The notes under the pieces were generated by a model. It was given only the letters and a program-made list of their open reading frames with translations, did no database searches and was not told where the DNA came from. Of a DNA stretch of 64,000 nucleotides, positions 33,625 to 42,505 are shown piece by piece. A program made the translations under genes and the position numbers. The stretch is from Poriferisocius sp965200775 (lineage in GTDB: Bacteria > Actinomycetota > Acidimicrobiia > Acidimicrobiales > Bin134), in assembly GCA_965200775.1 (NCBI GenBank), contig OZ241383.1, forward strand, positions 1,054,001-1,118,000. The letters run 5' to 3'. Position 1 is the stretch's first letter, and every line of letters begins with the position of its first letter.

Positions 33625-34536
33625 GTGCGTAGGACGGATTGGGGCGCCGACCTGGAGTCGTTCGCTGCCGAAGTGGGGCCTTCGGGACCGGTTGCGGTGG
33701 AGGGCGGACGCACCCACTGGGAGTTGGGTGGACGGTGCTCGGATGACGCCCGCCTGGTGCGAGCCCCCAGCGGGGTTCGCTCCTTCGACCCGGCAGAGAT
33801 GACGGTTCGAGTTGGGGCCGGAACCCCGGTTACCGAGCTCGACGGGATGCTGGCCGAGGACAAGCAACGGGTCAACCTCCCTGTGGAGTCGGGGGCCACC
33901 GTCGGGGGAGTGCTGGCCGTGGGCCGCGACGGTATCGGTGGGCTGGGGCGAGGCCGGTTGAGGGACGCCCTGCTGGAAGTGGCCTACGTTGATGACGCCG
34001 GCCGGTTGGTGACCGCGGGTGGACCCACCGTGAAGAACGTGTCGGGGTTCGATCTGTGCCGCCTTCTGGTTGGTTCGCTGGGCACGTTGGGGCTGATGGG
34101 AGAGGTGGTGTTGCGGACCTGGCCCCGGGCCGCCTCCGAACAATGGCTGGCGGGGGAGAGCGATCCGGCGGTGGTGCGGCGCAAGCTGTTCCGACCGTCG
34201 TCGATCCTGTGGGACGGAACCACCACATGGGTTCACATCGAGGGCCACGAGGCAGATGTGAGAGCCGAGACCGAGGTGGCCCGATCCCTGGGGTACACAC
34301 CGGTGGATGGCCCGCCGCCGTTGCCGTCCCATCGGGTGCCGGTGGGGGCGTTCGAGGCCGACCGGCATGAGGGGGACTTCCTGGTTCTGGTGGGCACCGG
34401 CGTCGTGTATGCCTCCGAACCCGGCCCGGCAGGCGATCCCGACCCGGCCATCCGTGATCTGCACCGCAGGCTCAAGGCCGAGTTCGACCCTCAGGGCAGG
34501 CTGAACCCCGGGCGTGACCCCCTGGCGGCTTTGTGA
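33625..34536 (+). CDS. glcE: glycolate oxidase subunit GlcE (FAD-binding)
   Basis: A 303-residue partner of GlcD with a FAD_binding_4 domain and a reduced C-terminus. The motif PTVKNVSGFDL is diagnostic for GlcE, and LNPGRDPL ends the protein as in GlcD/E. The start is GTG 33625, 12 bp after glcD. The stop overlaps glcF (GTGA). Length is slightly below the usual 350, with a shorter middle region. Since all three subunits are present, the complex is probably functional. Confidence 0.9.
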   Translation: MRRTDWGADLESFAAEVGPSGPVAVEGGRTHWELGGRCSDDARLVRAPSGVRSFDPAEMTVRVGAGTPVTELDGMLAEDKQRVNLPVESGATVGGVLAVGRDGIGGLGRGRLRDALLEVAYVDDAGRLVTAGGPTVKNVSGFDLCRLLVGSLGTLGLMGEVVLRTWPRAASEQWLAGESDPAVVRRKLFRPSSILWDGTTTWVHIEGHEADVRAETEVARSLGYTPVDGPPPLPSHRVPVGAFEADRHEGDFLVLVGTGVVYASEPGPAGDPDPAIRDLHRRLKAEFDPQGRLNPGRDPLAAL

Positions 34537-35714
34537 GCTCCAAGATCACGTTGGGGATCGAACCCGAGGAACTGGTGGCCTGCGTGTCCTGTGGTTTGTG
34601 CCTGCCCCACTGCCCCACGTTCCGGGTGACCGGCGAAGAGTGGGCGTCGCCCAGGGGCCGGATCAGCGCCATGCGCCAGGTGCAGGATCACGGAGCGCCG
34701 GTTGACGAAGCGTTCCGGGCGTCAATGGACTCGTGCGTGCAGTGCCGGGGCTGCGAACCGGCCTGCCCGTCCGGGGTCCCTTTCGGCTCGATGATGGAAG
34801 CCACCCAGGCGGAACTCGCCCGGGGGCGCCGGTGGGATTGGCGGAAGTGGGGGTTCAGGGTTCTGGGCCATCGGAGGATCCTCAATTTGGGTTCGCGACT
34901 GCTGGCCGTGGCCCAACGCCTGCGGCTGGTGCCGTCGGCCCGCCTGGGTTTGCCCCGGCTGCCGCTCGGCCAACCCCGGCTCCGAGCTTCGGGCGACGAC
35001 GTGTGGCTGTTCACCGGATGTGTGATGGACGCCTGGCAGCGCTCCACCCACGATGCCGCCAAGCGCGTGGTTGAGGCCACCGGGGTGGGCGTCGCTCTGC
35101 CCGGTGCAGGGGCTAGCTGCTGCGGGGCACTTTCGCTTCACGCCGGACTCGACGGCCACGCCCGCAAGCTGGCCGCCCGCACCATGGCCACTCTGGGTGG
35201 CACCGCGCCCATCCTGGTTGACTCGGCCGGCTGCGGTGCGGCCCTCAAGGAGTACGGAAAGCTGCTGGGCACCTCCGAAGCGGTGGCCTTCAGTGAGCGG
35301 GTGCAGGATGTACACGAGTGGTTGGAGGGCCGGGCCGACCGGTTGCCGCCGGTGGGGGAGGTAGCTGTCAAGCCGCTGGTGGCCGTCCACGACGCCTGCC
35401 ACCTGCGTCACGTTCAGCGCGCCCACGAGCCGGTCACCGAGGTGCTGGCCCGCTACGCCGACATCACGGCGCTGGACGACGACGGCCTGTGCTGCGGCGC
35501 CGGTGGTGCCTACGCCGCCATGCAGCCTGAGATGGCCAAGGCCATCCGCGCCCGCAAGCTGGAGGCCATCGAACGTTCGGGAGCTTCGGTGGTGGCAAGC
35601 GCCAACCCGGGCTGCACCATCCACCTTGCCAACGCCGGCGTCACCGTGCGCCACCCCCTCGAGATTGTGAACGAGATGATAGGAAGCCGGGAGAAGATGA
35701 CCCATGCCCGCTGA
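34533..35714 (+). CDS. glcF: glycolate oxidase iron-sulfur subunit GlcF
   Basis: A 393-residue electron-transfer subunit. There are two N-terminal 4Fe-4S motifs (CVSCGLCLPHCP and CVQCRGCEPACP) and two CCG (heterodisulfide-reductase-like) modules (CCGALSLHAG and CCGAGGAYAA). The GTG at 34533 overlaps the glcE stop. It passes electrons from the flavin subunits to quinone. The last 11 bp overlap a small helical protein gene. Confidence 0.93.
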   Translation: MSSKITLGIEPEELVACVSCGLCLPHCPTFRVTGEEWASPRGRISAMRQVQDHGAPVDEAFRASMDSCVQCRGCEPACPSGVPFGSMMEATQAELARGRRWDWRKWGFRVLGHRRILNLGSRLLAVAQRLRLVPSARLGLPRLPLGQPRLRASGDDVWLFTGCVMDAWQRSTHDAAKRVVEATGVGVALPGAGASCCGALSLHAGLDGHARKLAARTMATLGGTAPILVDSAGCGAALKEYGKLLGTSEAVAFSERVQDVHEWLEGRADRLPPVGEVAVKPLVAVHDACHLRHVQRAHEPVTEVLARYADITALDDDGLCCGAGGAYAAMQPEMAKAIRARKLEAIERSGASVVASANPGCTIHLANAGVTVRHPLEIVNEMIGSREKMTHAR

Positions 35715-35883
35715 GCACCTCCGGGAGCAGCTCAAACACGTTGCTGCCGAGTTGGACGATCTGGCCATGACAGTGTTGCGCGACGCAGTGGAGGAGGGGG
35801 CCACCTCGCGCCCCGAAACCGAGAAGAAGCTGACCAGAGCCCGCCGATCCGTGGAGAAGGCTATATCGATCCTGGAGGACTAA
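35704..35883 (+). CDS. small helical protein overlapping glcF
   Basis: A 59-residue protein from ATG 35704, in another frame from glcF and overlapping its end by 11 bp, so translation is likely coupled. The sequence is almost all charged helix: MPAEHLREQLKHVAAELDDL at the start and KKLTRARRSVEKAISILED at the end, with a Gly/Thr/Ser/Pro break between, suggesting a helical hairpin. There is no Cys, TM or signal peptide. Family not recognised. The codon bias is like the neighbours, so it is probably a real gene; it could stabilise the glycolate oxidase complex, but that is only a guess. Confidence 0.6.
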   Translation: MPAEHLREQLKHVAAELDDLAMTVLRDAVEEGATSRPETEKKLTRARRSVEKAISILED

Positions 35884-35892
35884 CCGGGGCCC

Positions 35893-38199
35893 TCAGGCGG
35901 GTACCAGGTCGTAAAGGGTGGTCCGCTGGCGGAGCGGGCGTCCCAAGGGTTCACACAGCGCCCGGAGATCGTCCTCGGTGGCTTCCTGGCCGTGGGAAGC
36001 TCCCGCGGCCCTGGAGATGTTCTCGTTGATGAGGGTTCCCCCCAGGTCGTTCACCCCGGCCCGAAGCATCTGGGCAGCCCCGTCCATGCCCAGCTTCACC
36101 CACGACGCCTGAATGTTGTGGATCCAGCCGTGGTAGGCGATGCGTCCCACAGCGTGCATGAGCAGCGCCTCCCTGAAGGTGGGACCCCGCCGGGACCGCT
36201 TCTGCAGGTAGATGGGCGCTGCCATGTGAACGAAAGGCAGGGGCACGAATTCGGTGAACCCGCCGGTTTGTTTCTGGAGATCGCGGGTGCGGACCAGATG
36301 ACGGGCCCAGTGAACGGGCTGTTCCACCGACCCGAACATGATGGTCACGTTCGACCGCAAGCCGAGCCCGTGAGCAGTGCGATGGGCTTCGAGCCATTCG
36401 TCGGTGTCGATCTTGTCCGGGCAGATGACCTCTCTGATCTCGTCGTCGAGAATCTCCGCCGCGGTTCCCGGCAGCGAGCGAAGACCGGCGTCCATCAGCC
36501 GCCGCAGGTACCGGTCCAGGGGCTCCTCCAGCCTCCGGGCTCCCTCGGTCACCTCCAGAGCGGTAAAGCCGTGGACGTGGATGTCGGGGACGGCGTCTTT
36601 CACCGCCCGGGTGACGTCGATGTAGTAGTCGCCGTCGAAGCTGGGGTGGATGCCCCCCTGGAGGCACACCTCGGTGGCCCCCGCCTCCGCCGCCTCGACG
36701 GTGCGGCCGGCGATGTCGTCCAGGGTCAGCAGGTACGGGTCGCCCCGCAGGTTGAGCGACAGCGGGCCCTTGGAGAAACCGCAGAACCGGCACTTGAAGG
36801 TGCAGACGTTTGTGTAGTTGATGTTGCGGTTGGAAACCCAGGTGACCTCGTCGCCCACCGCCGCCTGGCGGAGTTCGTCGGCCAGCGCCGCCACCGCTTC
36901 CACTTCCGGGCCTCGGGCGCCGAACAGGGTGACGATCTCGTCAACCCCCACCTCCTGGCCGGCCTGCACCCCGGCGATGACCTCGCCTACCGCCCCTCCA
37001 ACGGCGCCGTCGCGCCGGACAGCGAGATCGGCAGGGTCGCCAGCCGAGGGGCTCAGCAACTCCGGCGGCGAGGCGTCGGCCCCCGAATACCATCCGCCGT
37101 CGACGGTCCGCCCCAGGCCCTCGGCGTCGCTGCGGTCGAGCACCGGGAACCGGAGGTCCTCGTCGAGCCAGCGCCCGGAGTTGAGGGCATACTCGGGGTA
37201 GATGGTCAGCCGGGGTGCCAGGGCGAACCCTTTGGCCTCGGTTACCTTCCGCAGCCGTTCGATGGCGGGCCAGGGGCGCTCGGGGTTCACGTGATCGGCA
37301 GTCACCGGGGAGATGCCGCCCCAGTCGTCGATGCCGGCGTCGAGCAGGTCGCCGAAATCGTCCGACAGGTTGGGTGGGGCCTGTAGGTGGATGTCCTCGG
37401 GCAGGATCAGCCGGGCCAGAGCAATGGCCTCCAGGTACTCTTCGTGATGGCAGGCCGGGGTGGTGTGCATCGCGGTGCCCGCCTTGGGCAGGAAGTTCTG
37501 GACGATCACCTCCTGTATGTGGCCCCAGCGCCGGTGGGATTCGGCGATGGCGAGCAGGGCGTCAACCCGGTCGGCCCGGGTCTCCCCGATTCCCACCAGG
37601 ATCCCGGTGGTGAAGGGGATTGCCAGCTCTCCCGCAGCTTCCAGGGTGGCGAGCCGGCGCTGCGGGGTCTTGTCCGGTGCCCCCCGATGGCAGTCCAGGT
37701 CGGCCAGCGTCTCCACCATCATCCCCTGCGACGGTGCCACCTTGCGGAGCAGGGCCAACTCATCGGGATAGAGCGCCCCGGCGTTGGCGTGGGGAAGCAG
37801 GCCGGTCTTTTCGAGCACCAATCGGGCGGCGTGAGCCAGGTAGTCCACCGTTGTGGTAAAGCCGTGATCCTTCAACCATCGGGCCGCCACCGGATAGCGA
37901 AGCTCGGGCCGTTCTCCCAGGGTGAACAATGCCTCGTGGCAGCCAGCGGTGGCCCCCGCCTCGGCGATGGCCAGCACCTCGTGTTCGCTCAGGTAAGGCG
38001 TCTCCAGGCGAGCGGGGGGTTGGGCGAAGGTGCAGTACCCGCACTTGTCCCGGCATAGCATGGTGAGGGGGATGAACACCTTGGGGGAGTAGGTGATGCG
38101 GGTGCCGTGGACCCGGTCCCGCACCTCCCGGGCTCGAGCCATGAGTTCGACCAGATCTTCTTGGAGGAGATCCCGGCTGGCACCGGTCGCCGTTTCCAT
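35893..38199 (-). CDS. fbiC: FO synthase FbiC (fused CofG-CofH), coenzyme F420 biosynthesis
   Basis: A 768-residue two-domain radical SAM enzyme that makes the deazaflavin FO from tyrosine and a pyrimidine intermediate. The N-terminal CofG half has the cluster motif CRDKCGYCTF (Cys49, 53, 56). The CofH half has CTFKCRFCGF near residues 465-475, preceded by NINYTNV. Fusion of both halves is the actinobacterial arrangement. The ATG at 38199 is chosen because TATAAA lies 7 nt before it and the CofG domain starts shortly after; the frame is open further upstream only through tal. It follows tal by 8 bp and may also be cotranscribed with it. Confidence 0.95.
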   Translation of the reverse strand: METATGASRDLLQEDLVELMARAREVRDRVHGTRITYSPKVFIPLTMLCRDKCGYCTFAQPPARLETPYLSEHEVLAIAEAGATAGCHEALFTLGERPELRYPVAARWLKDHGFTTTVDYLAHAARLVLEKTGLLPHANAGALYPDELALLRKVAPSQGMMVETLADLDCHRGAPDKTPQRRLATLEAAGELAIPFTTGILVGIGETRADRVDALLAIAESHRRWGHIQEVIVQNFLPKAGTAMHTTPACHHEEYLEAIALARLILPEDIHLQAPPNLSDDFGDLLDAGIDDWGGISPVTADHVNPERPWPAIERLRKVTEAKGFALAPRLTIYPEYALNSGRWLDEDLRFPVLDRSDAEGLGRTVDGGWYSGADASPPELLSPSAGDPADLAVRRDGAVGGAVGEVIAGVQAGQEVGVDEIVTLFGARGPEVEAVAALADELRQAAVGDEVTWVSNRNINYTNVCTFKCRFCGFSKGPLSLNLRGDPYLLTLDDIAGRTVEAAEAGATEVCLQGGIHPSFDGDYYIDVTRAVKDAVPDIHVHGFTALEVTEGARRLEEPLDRYLRRLMDAGLRSLPGTAAEILDDEIREVICPDKIDTDEWLEAHRTAHGLGLRSNVTIMFGSVEQPVHWARHLVRTRDLQKQTGGFTEFVPLPFVHMAAPIYLQKRSRRGPTFREALLMHAVGRIAYHGWIHNIQASWVKLGMDGAAQMLRAGVNDLGGTLINENISRAAGASHGQEATEDDLRALCEPLGRPLRQRTTLYDLVPA

Positions 38200-38206
38200 C
38201 AAGGGG

Positions 38207-38212
38207 TTTATA
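38207..38212 (-). promoter_or_regulatory. internal -10 box (TATAAA) before fbiC
   Basis: TATAAA overlaps the tal stop codon and is followed by 7 nt and the fbiC ATG. It offers a leaderless promoter inside the tkt-tal-fbiC run. Confidence 0.45.
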
Positions 38213-39299
38213 TCAGGCGGTCGGCGGTTGCTGTGAGGCTGGAGAGCAGGTCGTCGAACGACTTCACGAAAGCCGAGACCCCCTCGTCCTCGAGTTGGTC
38301 GGCCACCGCTGCCAGATCTACGCCCACTTCGGCCACCCGGTTCAACACCGATTGGGCGCCTTCGGGGTTGGCGTCGATGGTCCGGGCCAACGACCCGTGA
38401 TCGATAAACGCATCCAGTGTGGCGTCGGGCAGGGTGTTCACCGTGTCGGGCCCGATGAGCTGATCCACGTACAAGGTGTCGGGATAAGCCGGATTCTTGG
38501 TGGAGGTGGAAGCCCACAGCGGCCTTTGAACCCGTGCCCCCCGGGCGGCCAGCGCTTCCCATCGTGGCCCGGAGAACTTCTCGGTGAATATCCGGTAGGC
38601 GACCTGGCCTTGAGCCACCGCAGTTAGGCCACGCAGATCGAGCGCCTCGGGAGTGCCGATGGCCTCGAGCAGGCGGTCCACCTCGGTGTCGGTGCGGCTG
38701 ATGAAGAACGAGGCCACCCCGGCGAGCCCGGAGAGATCGCCGTGGCGGGCTTCCAGGCCGCTGATGTAGGCCTCGATTATCTCGGCGTAGCGAGCCAGGG
38801 AAAACAGCAGCGTCACGTTGATGCTGCGACCCTCGGCGGTCATCGTTTGGATGGCCTCCAATCCCTCGGCGGTGCCGGGGATCTTCACGAACAGGTTGGG
38901 GCGGTTGATGCGCCGGTGCAGTGCCCTGGCCGCTTCCAGGGTTCCCTCGGCGTCTCGGGCCAGTTTCGGGTCCACCTCCACCGACACGAAGCCGTCCACC
39001 CCATTGCTGGCCTCGTACACGGGGGCCAGCACGTCGAGCGCGCCGTTGATGTCTGTCAGCACCAGTTCCCAGTAGGCGTCGGCCACGCTCATGCCCTCGG
39101 CCAAAAGGCCGGCGAACTGTTGGTCGTAAGCGGTCCCCGAGGTCATGGCCTTCTGGAAGATGCTCGGGTTGGAGGTGAGCCCCCGTACCCCCCGCTCAAC
39201 CCAGCGGGCCAGGTCCCCGTTGTCGAGCCACTCCCGCCGCAGGTTGTCCAGCCACGGGCTCTGGCCGTGGGCTCGGTACAGGTCGTGCAAGTTGCTCAT
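38208..39299 (-). CDS. tal: transaldolase
   Basis: A 363-residue TIM-barrel enzyme of the non-oxidative pentose phosphate pathway, cytosolic. The Schiff-base Lys139 is in NLFVKIPGT; TSNPSIFQKA and SINVTLLFS are family signatures. Length fits the long actinobacterial/cyanobacterial type. The ATG at 39299 overlaps the transketolase stop (ATGA), with GAGGAG as ribosome site. It exchanges dihydroxyacetone units between sedoheptulose-7-P and glyceraldehyde-3-P, next to tkt in the same operon. Confidence 0.95.
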   Translation of the reverse strand: MSNLHDLYRAHGQSPWLDNLRREWLDNGDLARWVERGVRGLTSNPSIFQKAMTSGTAYDQQFAGLLAEGMSVADAYWELVLTDINGALDVLAPVYEASNGVDGFVSVEVDPKLARDAEGTLEAARALHRRINRPNLFVKIPGTAEGLEAIQTMTAEGRSINVTLLFSLARYAEIIEAYISGLEARHGDLSGLAGVASFFISRTDTEVDRLLEAIGTPEALDLRGLTAVAQGQVAYRIFTEKFSGPRWEALAARGARVQRPLWASTSTKNPAYPDTLYVDQLIGPDTVNTLPDATLDAFIDHGSLARTIDANPEGAQSVLNRVAEVGVDLAAVADQLEDEGVSAFVKSFDDLLSSLTATADRLI

Positions 39300-41278
39300 G
39301 GCGTTGCTCCTCGGCTCTCCATCAGGGCGACGGCCCGGCCGGCCACGTTGGCTGCGTTCATTCCCAGCTTGTCCATGACCTCGGAACCCGGCGCCGAGGC
39401 CCCGAACCGGTCGATGCCCACCGGCACGTCCACCCACCGTTCCCACCCCAGCGTCACCCCGGCCTCCACCGACAGCTTGGGAACACCGGGGGGCAGCACC
39501 TCGGCCCGGTAGCCGGCATCCTGGTCTGCGAACAGCTCCCAGCAGGGCATCGACACCACCCGAGCCGCCACGCCTCGGGCACCAAGATCGGCGGCCGCGG
39601 CCACACACACCGCTACCTCGCTGCCCGTGCCCACCAGCACCACATCAGGGTCGGAACACTCCACCAGGGTGTAGGCCCCGCGAGCCACGCTGCCCGCCAC
39701 CGCGGTGCCTTCCAAGGTGGGCACGTTCTGTCGTGTGAGGATCATCGCGCTGGGTCCGTCCAGGTTGACGGCCAGACGCCAGACCTGAGCCACCTCGTTG
39801 CCGTCGGCAGGACGGAACACCCTCAGACCGGGGATGGCCCGCAACGACATGGTGTGTTCCACCGGCTGGTGGGTGGGGCCGTCTTCTCCCACCCCCACCG
39901 AGTCGTGGCTCCACACGAAGATGCTGTGAGCCCCGGACAGGGCGGCCAGCCGCACCGCGGGCCGCATGTAGTCGCTGAACACCAGGAAGGTCCCGCCCAC
40001 CGGCATCAACCCGCCGTGCAGGGCGGCACCGTTCAGCACCGCGCCCATTGCGTGTTCCCGGACACCGAAGTACAACTGACGGCCTCCGGGATGAGCCGGG
40101 CCGAGAGGGTCGGCTCCGTTGAGGCTGGTGCCGGTGTTGCCGGTGAGATCGGCGCCGCCGGCCACAAGGCCCGGAACAACATCGACCATGGCGTTGAGGC
40201 ACGCCGAGCTGGCCTTTCGGGTGGCCACCGATTCGCCTGCCGACCACGACGGCAGCTTCTCCTCCCACCCCGGCAACCCCCGTCCCTGCATGCAGGCCTC
40301 GAACTCCTCGGCGAGAGGGCCGAGGGCATCTACCCGCTGCTGCCAGGCCAGCCGATCGGGAGCCGCCCGACGACCGGCCTCCCGGTAGGCATCGACCACC
40401 TCGGCGGGAACGTGGAACGACTCTGCGGCCGGGAGGCCCATGACCTTCTTGGTGGCGGCAATCTCTTCGTCGAACAGCGAGTATCCGTGGGCCTCGTGGT
40501 TGTCGGTCTGACCGGGGGAGGGGTTGGCCACATGGCTGCGGACGATGACCAGGGAAGGGGCGGCAGTCTCGGCCATGGCCGTTCGGATGCCCTCCTCCAG
40601 GGCATCCAGGTCGTCGGCCGCCTCGCCCAGGTTCACCACATGCCAGCCATACGAACCGAACCGCCCGGCGGCGTCGTCGGTGAGAGCCAGCTCGGTGGGT
40701 CCGTCGATGGTGATCCGGTTGTCGTCGTAGAAGCAGATCAGGCGGTCGAGGCGCTGGTGGCCGGCCAGCGATGCGGCCTCGTGGCTGATGCCCTCGGACA
40801 GGTCGCCGTCGCCGCACAGGGCGAACACCCGATGGTCGCACACCTCGGAGCCGAACCGGTGACGCAGCCATCGCTCTGCCATCGCTATCCCCACCGCGTT
40901 GGCGATGCCCTGGCCCAACGGTCCGGTGGTCACCTCCACCCCCGCTGTGTGGCCGGCCTCGGGATGGCCGGGGGTCTTGCTGCCCCACTGGCGGAAGTCC
41001 CGCAAGTCGTCGAGGGTCAACCCCTGCCCGGTGAGGTGGAGCATTGAGTACAAGAGGATGGAAGCGTGACCTGCGCTGAGCACGAACCGGTCCCGGTCGG
41101 GCCACGCAGGGTCGTCGGCGTCGTAGCGCAGGATGCGGGTCCACAGCACATGGGCCAACGGAGCCATGGCCATGGCCGTGCCCTGGTGCCCGGAGCGGGC
41201 TTGGTGGGGGGCGTCCATGGCCAGGCCGCGGATCACGCTGATGCCCCTGGCCTCGAGGTCGGCGGTGAATGCTGTCAT
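39296..41278 (-). CDS. tkt: transketolase
   Basis: A 660-residue thiamine-diphosphate enzyme. The TPP/Mg motif runs from GDGDLSEG (156-163) to DDNRIT (185-190). The N-terminal SGHQG with conserved His, the PYR-domain Glu in FGVREHAMG and DSVGVGEDGPTHQPVEH with its active His are all present. It transfers two-carbon units between pentose phosphates. The ATG at 41278 lies 24 bp after the FIST gene and a weak GAGAGG site. It forms a minus-strand operon FIST-tkt-tal-fbiC. Confidence 0.95.
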   Translation of the reverse strand: MTAFTADLEARGISVIRGLAMDAPHQARSGHQGTAMAMAPLAHVLWTRILRYDADDPAWPDRDRFVLSAGHASILLYSMLHLTGQGLTLDDLRDFRQWGSKTPGHPEAGHTAGVEVTTGPLGQGIANAVGIAMAERWLRHRFGSEVCDHRVFALCGDGDLSEGISHEAASLAGHQRLDRLICFYDDNRITIDGPTELALTDDAAGRFGSYGWHVVNLGEAADDLDALEEGIRTAMAETAAPSLVIVRSHVANPSPGQTDNHEAHGYSLFDEEIAATKKVMGLPAAESFHVPAEVVDAYREAGRRAAPDRLAWQQRVDALGPLAEEFEACMQGRGLPGWEEKLPSWSAGESVATRKASSACLNAMVDVVPGLVAGGADLTGNTGTSLNGADPLGPAHPGGRQLYFGVREHAMGAVLNGAALHGGLMPVGGTFLVFSDYMRPAVRLAALSGAHSIFVWSHDSVGVGEDGPTHQPVEHTMSLRAIPGLRVFRPADGNEVAQVWRLAVNLDGPSAMILTRQNVPTLEGTAVAGSVARGAYTLVECSDPDVVLVGTGSEVAVCVAAAADLGARGVAARVVSMPCWELFADQDAGYRAEVLPPGVPKLSVEAGVTLGWERWVDVPVGIDRFGASAPGSEVMDKLGMNAANVAGRAVALMESRGATP

Positions 41279-41302
41279 GGAAATGCCGATCCTCTCAGGT
41301 CG

Positions 41303-42418
41303 TCACGGGAACAACACCACCGAGGCGGTGAACCCGTGCATGAAGTTGCGGCCCCCCACCGGCCCCAGCTCCCCGGCGCAGAACATACCCGCCACCGGAG
41401 CCCGGTCGAGGGCCTCGTGGACCACGGCGGCGTCGTGATCGGGGCCATCGAACAGGTGGGTGCCCCTGCCGTTGCAGGTGAACACAAGGGCCGAGCCGGC
41501 CGACTCCCCGGCCATGAGCTCCCGGAGGTCCTCGTCAGCGGTGGCCGCGTCCCTCACCTGGAACTGGATGGTCGTTCCCACATCCACCTTGTCGCCCACC
41601 GCCAGCGCCCCGGATTTCTCGTCGGCGCCTATCAAGCCCCGGATGAGAAAGTCGCCCCGGTTGAACTCCGACTTGTGCTCGTCGATGACCACACCAACGT
41701 GAAGCCCCTTGGCCACCAAGGCACGGTCGGCCTCGTCCAGCGCAAGCAGGGTTTCCCGGAGCCGGTCAACCGCTGTCCGCCCGCCCATCTCGGCCACGAT
41801 GTTGCCTTCCGATTTGGTCACGGTGAAGGGCTGACCGATGGGCCTACAGCCCTGGGAGACCACCGTGCGGATGTTGACCTCCGGGTCCAGTAGCACGCCC
41901 ACTGCTCCATCGGTGTGAATCTCGTGGTTGAGAATCAGGCTGTTGCCTCCCGGCCGGCTGGAGGCAGAGGCCAGCCCGCCGACCACGGTCAATCCCGGAC
42001 CGAGCCCGAGGAGGCCTTCGCTGGGGAAGGTGAACGGGTCGGGCAAGATCAACAAGGTGCCTTCGGAGTCATCGGGTATCCCGCCGATAGCCCAGCCCTC
42101 GCCGTGGCGGACGGCTTCGAGGCGGACCGGCCGGGCCGGACAGTCACTCGCGGCCCACAGAGCCATGGCGGGCCGTTCCTCCACCTCCAAGGGGCCACCG
42201 ATGACCGACACCGCTGTGGCTCCGACCAGCACATTCGGGGCCAGAACCCGGTGGATGGCCTCGGCCACCTCGCCGATCGACTCCCCATGGGCGGCGGAGG
42301 TGAACAGCACGGCCAGGTCGGGAGACGGGCCGACAACCTCAAGTATCTCGCCGATCACCTCGCCGGCAGCGCTGGCCGAGCTGGGATGCTCGGATAAGGC
42401 AGCCCCGTATCCGCTCAC
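41303..42418 (-). CDS. FIST domain (sensor-like) protein
   Basis: A 371-residue protein with FIST N (about 20-190) and FIST C (about 210-350) domains. Matching segments are AVLFTSAAHGE near the start, VVGGLASAS in the middle and FTCNGRGTHLF and GMFCAGELGPVGG near the C-terminus. FIST is a ligand-binding module, thought to bind small molecules such as amino acids, and is often fused to signalling domains; here it stands alone with no TM or output domain. The GTG at 42418 lies 7 nt after TAGCGT. It heads the tkt-tal-fbiC run. Confidence 0.88.
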   Translation of the reverse strand: MSGYGAALSEHPSSASAAGEVIGEILEVVGPSPDLAVLFTSAAHGESIGEVAEAIHRVLAPNVLVGATAVSVIGGPLEVEERPAMALWAASDCPARPVRLEAVRHGEGWAIGGIPDDSEGTLLILPDPFTFPSEGLLGLGPGLTVVGGLASASSRPGGNSLILNHEIHTDGAVGVLLDPEVNIRTVVSQGCRPIGQPFTVTKSEGNIVAEMGGRTAVDRLRETLLALDEADRALVAKGLHVGVVIDEHKSEFNRGDFLIRGLIGADEKSGALAVGDKVDVGTTIQFQVRDAATADEDLRELMAGESAGSALVFTCNGRGTHLFDGPDHDAAVVHEALDRAPVAGMFCAGELGPVGGRNFMHGFTASVVLFP

Positions 42419-42425
42419 TCCAGCG

Positions 42426-42431
42426 ACGCTA
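42426..42431 (-). promoter_or_regulatory. -10 box (TAGCGT) for the leaderless FIST-tkt operon
   Basis: TAGCGT on the minus strand, 7 nt (CGCTGGA), then GTG at 42418. No Shine-Dalgarno is present. Confidence 0.55.
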
Positions 42432-42505
42432 GCCCGCAGGAAAGCTCAAGCCGTGGAATAAGTGCCGGTCGGGTGTATGGCCTGGTCAGGGGGAATATAC
42501 GGCCG

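Noticed and set aside
38200..38562. N-terminal extension of FbiC by 121 residues
   Set aside because: The extension is the antisense/other frame of tal, is low complexity, and TATAAA lies 7 nt before the ATG at 38199.
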